Both the position numbers and the translations under genes were made by a program. 64,000 nucleotides of DNA from Symsagittifera roscoffensis. Lineage: Eukaryota; Xenacoelomorpha; Acoela; Convolutidae. This document shows, one piece after another, positions 1-12,000 of this stretch. The notes beneath the pieces were generated by a model. It was not told the DNA's origin. It did no database searches and saw only the letters and a list, made by a program, of their open reading frames with translations. Numbering within the stretch: position 1 is the first letter of the stretch; each line of letters opens with the position of its first letter. The DNA lies in contig NC_087065.1 in assembly GCF_963678635.1 (NCBI RefSeq), positions 49,918,952 through 49,982,951 on the forward strand, written 5' to 3'.

Positions 1-888
1 TATATTATGTCCTAAACATTTAACGCGTGTTAGAAAGAAGTGTGATTTATCGGGGGCTGCCTTCAGATTTTTGTTCTGAAGTATTTTATGATACTGTTCT
101 AAAACTGTAAACAATTCTTCTTTAGTTTGTGATTGCATAAAAACATCATCTAAGTATGTGATTGCATTTTTCTTGAGTATTAGTGGTCTAAAAGTTTCAC
201 TCATAAAAGCTGAAAAAGCTGCTGGTCCTATGGATATTCCGTAGAATAAGCGATTAAATTCATATTGTTGATTTCCAATAACAAATTGTGTTAAACGTCG
301 TGATTGTTCATCTAATGGCATTTGATTATAAGCACTAATCATATCTGCGGTTGTGAAATATTTACCATTTATCTTTGTTCAGATAACTTGTATGGGTTCA
401 ATAGGCCAATTGCATTTTGATTCGTCAGTTAGTGAATTGAGGTATCTAGCGTCTAAAATTATTTCTAGTGATCAACCTTTTGCTAGAATGATAACAGGGT
501 TGATGAAGGTGTTACTTTTTGGTTGTTCTTCCTTATTTACTGGTGAGATAATTTCGTATTGTTCTAAAATGTCAACTATTCTGTTTACCTTGTCATGTAA
601 GTGAATCGGTACTTTACTTGCTCTTTGTTTTTTGAAAACTGCGTCAGGTTTTAACGGAAGATGTAGTGATGAACTAATTTTTCAAACGTCAAATTTTGTT
701 GTTGCATAGACTGTTGAATATTTTAACAGTTGTTTTGCCAATTTATCAAATTCAATTTGTGTGATTTGTGAGTGTTCAAAATTAAACATTGTTAAAAATT
801 TTTGTTGTTCTTTTGTGTAATTTGTTATATTGAATGTCGGTTTAAAATATGGTGTTTTTTTTGAAATAACCTGTGTTTCTTTTTTCAT
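1..888 (-). pseudogene. Reverse transcriptase fragment of the first LTR element
   Basis: Copies RNA to DNA in the retroelement life cycle; here only a relic. On the minus strand the RT catalytic motif Tyr-Leu-Asp-Asp lies at 156-145, followed by a Val-Lys-Cys-Leu-Gly-His motif near the window edge, both typical of Ty3/gypsy RTs. The segment 888-682 is open and ends in TGA. Reading on in the same frame, two more TGA codons occur at 472-474 and 379-381, with clearly RT-like sequence on either side. The 888-842 part overlaps the end of the protease ORF in another frame, as in elements using a frameshift between protease and polymerase. The N-terminal RT and palm are present; the thumb and anything downstream fall outside the window. 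The three stops make it non-functional as it stands. Confidence 0.8.
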
Positions 889-1954
889 TACTTATTATAT
901 TATTTATGGATAATTCTTCGTCAAGATTTGTTGATTGGCAAACATCTAATAATTGGAGTATATTATTAACGCGGTAGGCTACTTCATTTATAGGTGAAAT
1001 TGTAGCAATTGTTTCGCAATATCCTGAAAGTCTTAAAGGTAATGTTACTTGATATGGTGTATTGTTATACACGTGTAATGAAATGATGTCGGAATTCGTA
1101 TTTTTTGAGTATTTTATGCATGAGGTTGTAATTTTGAAAAATTTGTGGATAGGTTTAAATTCGAATTCTGACATGAAAAGTTGTTGTTTAATTTGACTTT
1201 TGTTATACTGGTGAACTTGTTTTATTGAGAAATTATATATATTTCCTGATAGTGGTTTCAGGTGTTTCCGTTGTTGATTGTAAATGGGATAAAATTTTGA
1301 AAAAAATGGTGGTTGTTTGTTTAATCTTTGGAAGAATGTTAGGGCTGTATTTTTTGTTTTTGTGTATTTATCTTTGATATGGATCTTACTCTTTAGGATG
1401 TTGATTGCTGGTATATATTCAGATATACATGGTATGCCAATGATATTGTGTTTAATATCAGTAAAATCAGGTTTGTTCAAAATCTTGTTTTGTTCCATTG
1501 TTCTTGTGGGGAGAAGGAGTAATTGGATTTTTCCATAATTTACTAATGTTGATCCTTGTGCTGTTGCTAATTTACTAGAGGTTTCAAGAGGTGTTAATTT
1601 TGGATGCAATGTTTTAATTTCATGCCATGTGGGAATATTATTTATATTTGATTCTGCTCCTGAGTCAATTAGAAAATCAATCTCAAGATCTGGTGATTGA
1701 AATTCTTTGTTTCTTGGGCTCTCTAAGAGAAGTGGAATTGTCCAAATTTTTTCTCTTGGTTTGTCTTTTTGTATATTTTGATAAATATGTTTTGTGTTTG
1801 AGCATTGTGTTTCATCTTTTTTATCGGGTTTAATTACCGTGTTAATTTCGTTTACTTCTTGTGTAGTTTGCGTATTATTAATGGGTCCAATATAGTAATT
1901 GTGAAGGAGTTCCAATTGATTTTCGTTATATGTGAAGTAAAAGGTTGATATCAT
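842..1954 (-). pseudogene. Retroviral-type aspartic protease ORF of the first LTR element
   Basis: A 370-residue open frame. About residues 85-105 contain a hydrophobic stretch followed by Asp-Ser-Gly-Ala, the active-site signature of retroviral-type aspartic proteases, which cleave the Gag-Pol polyprotein. A second hydrophobic segment with Ile-Ile-Gly-Ile follows at about residues 165-175, the expected second protease landmark. The long C-terminal part is Lys/Asn/Thr-rich and probably links to RT. It sits between the gag ORF (upstream on this strand) and the RT, and overlaps the RT leader by about 47 bases in another frame. The frame is intact, but the element around it is broken, so I treat it as a relic. 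Confidence 0.75.
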
Positions 1955-2414
1955 AATCGACTGTTATCATAATTACAGAGATGGTATTATCTGTATCACT
2001 TTCAGTATCCGATGATTCACAATTAATGTGATTTAGTTGTAATTCATTACTTCCTGTGTCATCAATACCTGGGGGATCTGAAGTTGTTTCTTCATTTGTT
2101 TGCACTTGATTAATGTGTCTTTGATAATTTGGTGTGCTACTTCTGTATCGATGTTTAGAATCGGGATAGCGATTATTATTCCTATGTGGTGACTGGGAAT
2201 AATTTCTGTTTCGATTATTGTATTTTGAGTTTAGATTTTTTGAATTATTTCGTGATCTGTTTTGATAGTTATTATTTGATCTGTGATAATTTGATTTATT
2301 ATATGAATTATTCCTTGATCGATTGTTCGGGTAATTTTGATTTCTATTGTTTGAGTAACTTCTATTTCTATTATGTGAATAGTTTCTATTTCTGTTGTAT
2401 GATGAGTTTCGCGA

Positions 2415-4010
2415 TTAAATATTGGAATAATGTCTATTCCTTGGGTTTGATTGGGAACTGGATCCAGAAACAAATTGTGTTGTATTGGAATTTGATCGTG
2501 AATAGTTATTTTGGTTATTTTGGCTATTCGATTGGTTATATCTATTTTTTGAGAAATTTCGTGAATTTCGTCGTTCGGATGATCTACCTCTATAACTTGA
2601 GTTATATGGTGATTGATTTCTTGTGTAATTTGAATTGCTTGGAAGTGGTTTTCCTGAACTGTTATTACTATATATATTTTTGTTTGGCAGATTTTGGTCT
2701 TTTTTCATGTATTGATAGAATGATTTATTTGGTTCTTTGTGCTTTTGAGGTTTATTCTGATTGACTTGTTGTTTTTGTCTACATTCGGAAATACTGTGTC
2801 CGAATCGTCGGCAAAAAATACACCATTTTTTGAACGATGGTTTGCCTTTAAAGTTTGGATGTCGTTCGTAGATATTTAATATTTCAGTGATTTTTTCAAT
2901 CAGGTCTGTATCTAATTCTTGAATGTTATTTATAAGTGTAGTATTTGTTTCAATTCGATTAACATATTGAAGTTTTAGATTTTCTGTTTCTTCGAGTTTC
3001 ATTGTGATTTCTGCTTGTTCTAGTTTATCTACTAATTTTCTAAAATCTAAATCTGGTTCTCGAATTGAGGAAGGATGAGATGCTTTCTTTTTTATAGCTA
3101 TTTTCCTTAATTGAGGTGTTAAGGTCATCATTAAAATTTCCGTCATTTTTGTGTTTTTGTAGTCATGTGTATTAAATGAATATGCTTTTCGAACTAGTGT
3201 TTCGATTCGTACTGCTTATTGTTTAATTGTTTCATTTGGTAATCTGCGTATTTCGTTGCATAAAACTCTTTGATGTTGTTTGTTTCTTTCAGAATCAAAC
3301 ATTTTTGAAAATTCTTGTGTGAATCTTTTCCGATCTGATTTTATTTCTATGGGTAATACTGGAAACCATTTTTAAGATGCGCCATTTAGTGTTGTTTGTA
3401 TTAACGCTGTGCGTCGATGTATCCAATTTTGATGGAGTGGTGTATTAATTGGTTCAGGTCCTATATTTAAAATTAAATTTGCTGTTAATGCATTTAAATA
3501 ATCTTCTACAGAAAATTCAGTGTCTGTTCCTGTGAATACCATTAATGGTTTATTCGATGTTATTGATGATCCACCCATGAGGTATGGATTCATAGTCATC
3601 TGTAGGGATTCTGCGGCATTTGGCATTTGTGAAAAATTTGAAAGTTGATTTTTTGTTATTTCATGTTGCTGAAGATAATATGGAAGCGGTATTTCATATT
3701 GCATTTGTGTCGGTTGGTAACAATGCATAGTCATTGGGTGTTGTGGCTGTATTGCTTGAAAATATTGTGTGTTAAATGGGTTTTTTATATGCATTTGTTG
3801 TGGATTTTGTATATCTGTTGGATTTTGTGGGTAAATTTTCATATTTTGAGATGGTTGAGACTGTCGCGGTCTCTGTGTGCAATATTCTTTAGTATATGGT
3901 GCAAAAGGATCTGGTTGATGATAATCATCGTCATCAGATGATAAATAGTTTGTGTTATATGGTGTATGTTGTTTATTTTTATTCTGTTTAAAAAAATGGA
4001 TAATTTTCAC
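2415..4010 (-). pseudogene. Gag capsid/nucleocapsid of the first LTR element, interrupted by two stops
   Basis: Structural Gag protein that packages element RNA. One frame runs from 4010 to 2415 but is broken by TAA at 3372-3374 and TAA at 3216-3218; residues between and around the stops remain Gag-like. Order on the minus strand: a Gln/Pro/Asn-rich N-terminal region (4010-3600), a capsid-like helical region with several charged helices (about 3550-2900), then a zinc knuckle of the form CX2CX4HX4C at about 2830-2780. The end is an Arg/Ser/Asn-rich basic tail as expected for RNA binding. A different frame (3988-4473) overlaps its start, suggesting a frameshift or a separate upstream ORF. Confidence 0.75.
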
Positions 4011-4473
4011 TATAATCCTGTGTAGGTTGTGGATTGTCTGGAAAATTTACTGAATTGGTCGATGTTTTTGGAAGATTCCAATAATGGGAACATACGTGAT
4101 TTAAATTTTGTGTAGTTTTTTTGGGAGGTTCATTTGTTTTTAGTTGGTGTGCATAATAATAATTGGGTTCTGCAAAAGTGTTTCTTGTGAACGGTTTTCG
4201 TGTTTTTGACGGTATTGTCATTGGTCTATACGTTTGATAGTCCATATGTGAATATTTTGGAGCAACCGAAGGTTTAACGGTTGATTGTAATGTTACCTGT
4301 GTTAGTGATGTATTTGTATTTCTTGGTGTTGTCAAATTTGGATGTATCGGTGAAATACTTTGTTGTGTAGTTGTTGCTGTTGTTTGGACGATTTCTTCAT
4401 TTATGAAGTGTGATGGTGTTTGAATATCTTGTTGCGTAAGATTTCTGGTTCCATTGAGATTTTTATTATGCAT
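3988..4473 (-). pseudogene. Gln/Thr/Asn-rich ORF upstream of gag in the first LTR element
   Basis: A 161-residue open frame rich in Thr, Gln, Asn and Pro with no recognisable domain. It overlaps the gag frame by 23 bases in a different frame, so it is either the N-terminal part of Gag displaced by an indel or a separate small ORF. Composition matches the low-complexity start of the downstream gag frame, which favours the first reading. Low certainty on function. Confidence 0.45.
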
Positions 4474-4693
4474 GACTGTTGAATTTAAGCTATTATTTCG
4501 TGTACCAGGTAAAAATGTATTATAATTTAATGGTGTTGCGTCAATTGTTAATGGTATTACTTTTACATAATCTCTGTGAAAAGATATTGTACTTATTGCT
4601 TGACTCGAGATATCTTGTGGAATATTTAGAAATGCTGGATGAGACCATTCAGAGTCCCAAACGTAATCTGATTGTTCTGAAAGGACAGTGTCG

Positions 4694-5350
4694 TCATTGG
4701 TATTTTGAGGTCTGAAATTTTTTTCTTGCTTGTGAATTTAAATCTAAATTGTGGGTGAAATAATCTATTATGAACCATGCTAAAATCTTTTGTAAATCAT
4801 GTTTAGTGTTTTGTGAAACATCATCTTTGGTAAAATTTTTGCGGATTATATGTAGAAATGTTGAAAATACTGTGATTTCATTTCGTACTTTTGTATGTTT
4901 GGATGATTCAGTTGATGATGTACTTTGAACTTCTGTTTTTTCTAATATAGATATATAACTATATATTATTGCAAAAATTTCGTTAGTGAATATGAAGTTT
5001 GCTCTTTGTGAATTATGATATTGTATGCTTTTGATATGTTCTATGAATACTTTTGAAAATTCTAATTCAATATCGTCTGTTTGAATTACATATTTACCAT
5101 GGGCTGTATTTGGTGTGCTAAATTCTATGGTGTAGATTCCGTATTGCTGTGCTAGATTACATATGTCTTTCAAATAATGTTCAATAAAATGTCTTTTGCT
5201 TTTTACATCTGGGAATTCTGCTTTGCATGGACTGATTCCTGGTTCAAGCAAATTTACGAGTAAGTTTTTACAAAATCGTGTTTGTCCTCTATCATCGAGT
5301 GAATCTATAAGAAAGGGAAAAACTGCTTCTTCACTTTGAGTGTGGCTCAT
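4694..5350 (-). pseudogene. First ORF (Gag N-terminal region) of the first LTR element
   Basis: A 218-residue open frame beginning with Met-Ser-His-Thr, the first long ORF after the leader of the minus-strand element. It is mixed charged and hydrophobic, without transmembrane segments or a zinc knuckle. By position it is probably the N-terminal (matrix-like) part of Gag. It is separated from the next ORF (4473-3988) by about 220 bases and lies in another frame, consistent with indel decay. I recognise no specific family. Confidence 0.45.
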
Positions 5351-6609
5351 TTTTTTTGTTTGATGACTGTTAATATGTAACTATCAATGTGTCTAATTGG
5401 TTGATTCCAATTATACAGGTGTACTGGTTTGTGTTTATATTGCTTTTTTATTCTTCTTTTTCCTCTTTTTGATGAATTTGAAGTTGTTTCTGAGTCGGAA
5501 AAATTTAATTGATCATGAATGGGGTAATTTTTATTTATTGATTCTTTTAGTTTATATAGTGCGTCTAAACTGTTGGCTTCTGATTCAGAAAATGCGTTTC
5601 TATTTTTCGAAAATCTTTTTTGTGTGATTTGTCTTTGTTTGTTTATAATTTTCCTTTTTATTGTTTGTCGTTTTGTTCGAATGTATCCAACTGTTTGTGT
5701 ATGTGGAGTGATTACAAGATCGTACTTTTGGTTGTCTATTTCACAGTTGTTTAAAACGATTGTTTGTTTATTTCCTAAATTTTTGAATGATATAAGGTTT
5801 ACGATGAGGGATGCAATAGTTGTTAGTGATTTTTATTTTCCTAGACTGTTAGTCCTTACAATAATTAGAACGCAAGTTGTTCGTTAGATACTATTTTAAA
5901 CTTACTAAGTCTAAGATCTATCCTGGGTCTGGTAAGAGGAGGGTTCAAGTGAAGGATGAATAACCGAAGTTCTTCACTGTTTAGCCTAATTTGAATGGTT
6001 AGTGTTATTAAAAATTTCTATTAGTCCTGGTTCTTTTGAAAAAGTTGGATAGTGAATCGACGTTTGAGGTCGTTAGACACTTGCTAAATGGGTGGGGGAG
6101 AACAAAATTGTTCTTTTTGATCCAAGGATAGGCCTTGATGATCAGATTTTAAAATTAATTAGATAGAAAGTTTATAAAGATCCAAGGATAAGCCTTTATG
6201 ATCTAATTTAAAATTAAGTGAATTTAAGTTTAAAATGGTTTTAATATATTTGATAAAAAGATTTAATTTTTAAATAAAGTCAGTGAGCTTATGATTGCTG
6301 TTATGTTTAGGTGATGATGCTGGAACAACAAGTTGGTTTATAATTACTAACTATTTATTGTCATGCTACTAATTTTTATTTTCGTTTTCAATAAATATTT
6401 TTTAAATATGTTTTATACAATGCTGCAGAAATTAAGAGAACAATCTGAGATCTTTTTATCAATTGTTTTTGTACATTAATAATTTTGTTTAGCGCCTGAA
6501 ATAATCATGAAGATTTACTTCTAAATTTTATGTTTGCAAATGAAAATCTAAATTCATTGCTAATAAGATTCTAAATATAAAAGTTTGTGTTGGCTTTTAC
6601 CGTACAACC
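5351..6609 (-). other. Leader of the first LTR element
   Basis: Non-coding, T-rich on the plus strand, between the first ORF and the putative LTR. It contains a two-copy 60-bp tandem repeat (6121-6240). Just before the putative LTR start at 6610 the plus strand reads ACCGTACAACCA, which looks like a tRNA 3' end; on the minus strand this gives a TGG-starting primer-binding-site-like string directly after the LTR. Short plus-strand ORFs here have no protein-like features. Confidence 0.45.
6121..6240. repeat. Two-copy 60-bp tandem repeat
   Basis: TCCAAGGATA followed by a similar GCC-TTNATGAT core and an AAAATTAA block occurs at 6121 and again at 6181, exactly 60 bp apart, with mismatches mainly in the second half of the unit. 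It lies in the LTR-element leader. Confidence 0.7.
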
Positions 6610-7440
6610 ATGAAACTAAATGGTAAGTTTCTATGTAGTCGTATATTGTCTCTTGTCCGAGGTCTTCTTCCAATACCGGGTAGTTCTAGTATTGTGCGGA
6701 ATATCGGCTCTGATCTATTGAGTCGTAGAGACATTTCAATTAAGTTATTATCGTGTAACATTTTGAAAATGTTTTGTCTAATTTCTAATCTATATTTGTT
6801 TAATTCTAAGCTATTAAGGTCTTATTCGAGACTTGTTGTTGCACCAGATGAGTTAGAACCGATGTGGTTAACTCATAGAGTAATTTCGGATAGGGTACAC
6901 CGTGTGCTCGTCACGCTATCTTATTTTCGGCCGGATAGATTCGTGCAACTTCTTAGTCTAATACCGATCCTAATCTTACTCTTATATCTACTAGTCTCAG
7001 GGTGTTTAAGTAGTCTCTGCTAGGCTCAATAGATCTAAAGTATACTAGCTTATTGCAACTGCTGAAGTTCTCTCGGAGAGGTAACTAATTTCTAAGTTAA
7101 ATTCAAATCTCTCTGGTGCTGAAATTACTAGTAATTTCAGCACTTACAAATAAGTGGGTTGTTAGTTAGATGGATTATGATTGGTTAATATTAAATACTT
7201 TACAGTGGTAAAATATCTAATTTATCCAATAATAAAATGTAGTTTAGATCAGGTTCCAAAAGTTACACGTGATTGTTATGTCATTGTTAACACCCGTCTA
7301 ATGCTCTTTGTGGTTAAAAATTTCTTCATACAACGTTTTATCTATATAACGTATAGGTACAAGTATAAAAACATTATTATATAAAGGAAAAAGTATAACT
7401 TCAACCGAAAGTTCAATAGCCCGAAACAAATTATACCTCA
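6610..7440 (-). repeat. Putative LTR of the first element
   Basis: Starts with TG immediately after a primer-binding-site-like string, as expected for a minus-strand element whose 5' LTR lies on its right. The segment 6860-7280 is similar to the reverse complement of about 53430-53790, so it is a dispersed repeat and not unique sequence. The far boundary is uncertain; I see no clean CA end or target duplication. The plus-strand ORF at 6610-7023 is probably incidental. Confidence 0.45.
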
Positions 7441-7609
7441 ATTTGGACTATTCAGTTAACTGAAACAATAAACTATAAGGTTTTACAACCTTTTTTTGCG
7501 CATAGCCTAAATTTTTTTATGATTATTACAATTCTGATCTAACGACTCCGATACCTTGCAATAGCCGGTGTTCTTCAAGTCTTGTTTCGCCTTGAAGGTT
7601 TCAACCTAT

Positions 7610-8480
7610 GTTATTTTGCTCAAATTATTTCATTTTGGTCATGTGTAAAAAACATGGGGTTTCTGTATTGAGTGTGGTCATTTGGAGACAGCTGTGCTTG
7701 AAAAAACTCACTCTGATTTTAATTTTCAGCTTTGGCTTAGAAAAATTTATGTTTTTACTACATAACGTTTTTTTTGTTTTTTTTTGTATGCATTAAATGG
7801 TAACTTGGTTTATAAAAAACATTTGGCTCAGAAAGCCTCGAATGCATGTTTTTTATTTGGGTCCTTGTTTTTATTGTGCGCATCTGAAGGTAGCTGGGCT
7901 CAAAAATTTGTGGCTTCAATATTTAACTCTATTGCCTACTTTTCAGATTTAATGGGGTTCGTGTTTTCAGTTTGCCTTTTGAATGTGACCAAGCTAGATA
8001 ATAATGAACTTGAATTTTAACTTTGGCTCAGATAATCTATTGGATAGTTTTTTAAACTTGGATAGGTTTTTGTTCTTAACTCTGCGCGTTTTAGCTGGGC
8101 TTAAAAATGTTAGTTTCAGATTTCTGCTTTGACTCAGATAGACTTCTAAGCTTTTTTTGGTTCATTGGGGTTTTTGTTTTATGTGTGCTTTGGCTGGTAG
8201 CTGGGTAGAAATCATTCCACTTTCGAAATTCATCTTCGACCCTGAAGTCTCAAATGCCTATTGTTTTAATTAATTGGCTTCTTGTGTTTACTGAAGGCAT
8301 CTCATGGTAGCAGGGCTTGTAAGGGCTTGGAAAGGCAGATGGTAGCAGGGCTTAAAAAGAATTTTTTCTAAGGCCTGTTTTTTCGACTTAATGAGGTTCT
8401 CATTTTTATTATGCGCATTGGATGGTGACAGGGCTTAATAAATCTGGTTTTAGATTTTTGCTTCAAAGTTTTTCTAAGTT
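7610..8480. repeat. Degenerate tandem array, unit about 105 bp
   Basis: A core resembling GGTAGCTGGGCTTAAAAA recurs with variation near 7694, 7800, 7890, 8090, 8199, 8306, 8340 and 8424. Spacings are mostly near 90-110 bp or twice that. Between cores, TTTGGCTCAGA and TGTTTTTATTGTGCGCAT motifs also recur. The array is strongly decayed. It lies directly upstream of the first visible helicase exon, so it may be intronic or promoter-proximal. ORFs across it are low-complexity and not credible. Confidence 0.6.
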
Positions 8481-8768
8481 CTCATTTTTCTTTGAAACAA
8501 TAAATGGAACTTTTTCAAAAAAAAAATCATTGCGAGTGGTGGACAGCTCTGCTTCGCAATTATGACAGAAATAACTTGAATTATAATAAAATGAATGTAT
8601 CTCGTTTTAAAGTTACGTTTTGGGTTAAATGGTAAAATGGATTATATTCTGCAATAAATAAATATTGATATTGCTTTTTTGAAACTTCTTTTTTGTGAAA
8701 TTTCTGGGTAGTTTAATACGTGTCATTAAGAATCTAAGCAAGCAACTTACAGCTTTTCTGTGTTTCAG

Positions 8769-9005
8769 TGACTCTAAGCAAGCAACAACAAGAAATTGTG
8801 AATGACGAATACAACCCTTTCAAATTCATCTTGGGCGAACCAGGAACTGGAAAGTCTCATGTATGCATGGCACTTACCAGAAAGTGCATCAAAGAAAAAC
8901 AATTTCACAAAGTGTTCTACCTGATTCCCCGAGAGAAGAAGGCTTGTCGACAATTTGTTGAAAAAACACTTAAATCAGAGTTTGGAATAGACCCAGTCAG
9001 CACGA
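8769..9005 (+). CDS. Helicase exon with Walker A
   Basis: Acceptor TTTTCTGTGTTTCAG ends at 8768 and donor A|GTAAGTG begins at 9006. The 237-bp exon is entered in phase 1 (two bases complete a codon) and left in phase 1. It encodes a Q-motif-like KQQQEIV stretch and the P-loop GEPGTGKSH. The first bases TG could complete an ATG if the upstream exon ended in A. Confidence 0.85.
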
Positions 9006-12000
9006 GTAAGTGTTTCAAAAAATCATACCTGTACTTAGTCCGAACTAAAGTTCAAGGCAAGGGCGGATCTAGGATTTTCTCGAGGGGGGGGGGGGGCGGA
9101 TTTTCAAAAAATTTTCCAAAATTTTGACGACCTTTTTTTTTTTTTTAGGTCGACCAAATTGATTTTTCGAGCTCTCCCAAAGCACTGTTTTGCCCCTATT
9201 TTGGCAAACGTTTCTGCGCCGCAGGCAAATTTTTGAAAAAACAGTCAAAAAAGCCGTTTTTGGGCACTTTTTGAAAAATTTTGACAAAAAAATAGCGTTT
9301 TTTTGGCGCGCGCTCCCCCTCAAAGTTAGTATATATTGGCGCCTGAGGCGCCTTTAGAAAAATTTAAGGGTCGGTCGGCCAAAAATGGATTTCTGAAAAA
9401 GTATCAAAGGGGGGAGTATTAAAGGCTACGCTTCAGTTTTTTGATGTTTTATAGTGATAATTCCATTTTTACCCAATGTTATTTCTTCTTTTTTTAAAAT
9501 TTTTTGACTCGATACGCCGGAACTCAGTTTACTTTTGTAAGCGACACTCGTATAACAAAGATGAAATCTTTTAAAAAAAGTATTTGCCAATGCTGAAAAA
9601 AAGGTACAGTTTTGGCTTTTTTTCGGCAGAAAAATTTTTACAATTTCTGGCCAAATCTTCTAAGTCTTGGCTGATTCTGAAAAGAAAAGTTCCTAAATCT
9701 AGGCTAATTTTGGACGGAAAAAGTTTATTTCTAATTTATCTGGCCATAGAAGACAGTTCCGGGTCGAGCGATATGTTATATTGAAGCCTTTTTAGACGTG
9801 ATTCAGAGGATATAAGAAATTCCAAAATTTGTCGCAGTGTTGAAATACCGGTTGTAATTTTTTAAGTTCCAGCTTGATTTCTAGCGAATGAAATGATCAA
9901 GTAAATAACGTTCGTTATATGAAAATTGAGGGCTCAATCTGGTCATTATCAAATATTTGATCATTTAGGCTCAAAAGTTTTGGTCAATTTTCAGCGGAAA
10001 CGAGTTTTGAAAAACTCAATAATCACTTCTGTGGCATTATAAGTTTTCTAAAAACTTGAAACGATTTCGTGCAAAAAAAATTTAAAAACGTTTAAACTTT
10101 TTTTTCATTTTTGCTTACCCGTTTTTTGAAGACAAGTGATTTCGATTATGCCTAATTTACTAACGTTATACGCCTTTGTGTAGTTTTTTTCATCAAACCA
10201 CGCAATAAAACGGGATCAAATTGATGAAAAAAGACAAAAAAAACTTTAGTAGAGTTTATGAAAGTGGTCGGGGCATTTCGTGCTACTTGCGCAGCAACAG
10301 TTTTCCCTTGTTTTTTAACCTAATATTTGATTTAAAAAAATTGGTTAAATTTTGACTACTGGACAAAAAAATGTCATTTTTTTTCTTTTCTGTACAAAAA
10401 AACCTTAATCTTTGCAATTTTTAAATCTTGGATATTTCTGAAAGAAAACTCAAACTCAACAAACGCAATTTTTGGACACTTTTAAATTAAAATATTTAAT
10501 GTAGGTTATAGTTGGTCATTGAAAGAAGCTCATCCTTGCCAATTTTTAATTCAATATCTGATCTTTTACCTTTTTACATACTAGGTGCCCGGAAAGCCTG
10601 ACCATAAAAAAAAACAGTCCTTCACATGCCCTAAACTGTTTTTTTTTTTTAAAACTCCCCAGAATAAACAAGATCTGAGACACGAGTAATCAGTTTTGAA
10701 TCAGACCTGGCCATTCAAGCTTTTGATTTTGACTTAAAGACGCACAAGAGATAAGAAAGTTATGTTATAGTGTATTTTTTATTTGAATTTATTTGGATTT
10801 CAATATATACTTTTTTGGTCCCTTATTCGCTCAGCGAAAACAGGTTGATTTTTGGTACCAAGAATGAGAAGTACTTAAGTTTTGAAAATTCACACCCTTA
10901 TTTTACGTTAGATAACGTATGAAAACGTAATACGACAACTCGTAACAAAAGCCAACTGGCAATAACAGACAAGTCGCATTGGAAGACACCTCGCACTCTA
11001 TACTTACAGCGGATGTTAGGCCAACATGTTTCGAGCTTGCCAGAGGGTAAAACTTTATACGAAATTCAAAAATGCGACCTAAGCCAACGGTGACTTTAAC
11101 CAAAGTTTTTATATTTGAAAACATTTTTCAAACTTTTCGAGGTGTCGCTTTTCTTAAGTTTTAGAGTTGTCATTTGTTGTATGCTGTTGCGGTGCTATAT
11201 TAAAAAGAACAGACTAAGGTCTCAATCAAATTGAAAAGCTCTAATTTGCCGCTGACGCTTCAATGTTACGAAATTATTGACAAGTATTTTTTAGCATAAG
11301 CAATTTTTTTGTCTAAATCCCAGGGGGGGATCTAGGTTTTTCTCAAGGGAGGGGGGGGGAAGGCAGATTTTCAAAAAATTCAAAAGTTTTCGAAACTTTG
11401 TGGACCTTTTTTTTAGGTCGACCAAATAATTGATTTTCCGAGCTCTCCCAAGCACTAAAAAGTCCCTGTTTTGGCCAGGGGCGGATCTAGGATTTTCTCG
11501 AAGGGGGTGGTGATTTTCAAAAAATTTTGACCACTTTTTTTTTAGGTTGACCAAATTGATTTTCTGAGCTCTCCTAAAGCACTGAAAAGACGCCGTTTTT
11601 GGGCACTTTTTGGAAAAAATTTTACAAAAAATCGCGTTTTTTTGGCGCGCGCTCCCCCTCAAAGTTAGTATATATAGGCGCCAAAGGCGCCTTAGAAAAG
11701 TCTTAGAGTCAAGTCTTAGAGTCGGTTGACCAAAAATGGATTTCATAAAAAGTACCAAAGGGGGACCCTTTGGGTCGGCAGGGGGTCGAATCCCCAAGAA
11801 GGGGCGTCCGCCCCCTTATGTCCTCCGCCGAATCCCTGAAGGGCGGAGAAAGGCGTCCGCCTCACTCCCCCCCCCCCCCCCCCCAAATCCGCCCCTGCTC
11901 AATCCTATGGTGAATTTCCGTTAAATGCTTTGCTCTGAAAGATCTTGAGCTCGAGTTTACCGTAGAAGGGGTTTGCTAGATTATTTTAAATCGTTTCTCT

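Larger units (their letters stand above)
1..7440 (-). mobile_element. Degenerate Ty3/gypsy-like LTR retrotransposon, cut by the window edge
   Basis: Read on the minus strand, the order is putative LTR (about 6610-7440), leader (5351-6609), gag-like ORFs (5350 down to 2415), protease (1954-842) and reverse transcriptase (from 888 to the window edge). RNase H and integrase would lie beyond base 1. Identification rests on a CCHC zinc knuckle, an Asp-Ser-Gly protease motif and a Tyr-Leu-Asp-Asp RT motif in the expected order. Coding is broken by in-frame stops and frame changes, so this is an inactive relic. The right-hand boundary is inferred from a tRNA-3'-end-like string next to a TG at 6610 and from similarity of 6860-7280 to an inverted copy near 53.4-53.8 kb. 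No second LTR is visible inside the window. Confidence 0.8.

Noticed and set aside
379-684. Reassigned genetic code with TGA as a sense codon, suggested by three TGA codons in the RT fragment
   Set aside because: Host genes here (helicase, glycine-rich gene) end in TGA and contain no in-frame TGA inside exons, and Trp is written TGG. Decay of the element is the simpler reading.
2186-2764. 192-residue plus-strand ORF rich in Tyr, Phe and Cys
   Set aside because: Exact antisense of the Arg/Ser/Asn-rich gag tail; composition is a by-product of complementing Asn/Ser/Arg codons.
11291-11924. ORFs on both strands reading through the composite MITE
   Set aside because: They end at repeat features and homopolymers and recur with each MITE copy; no protein-like composition.
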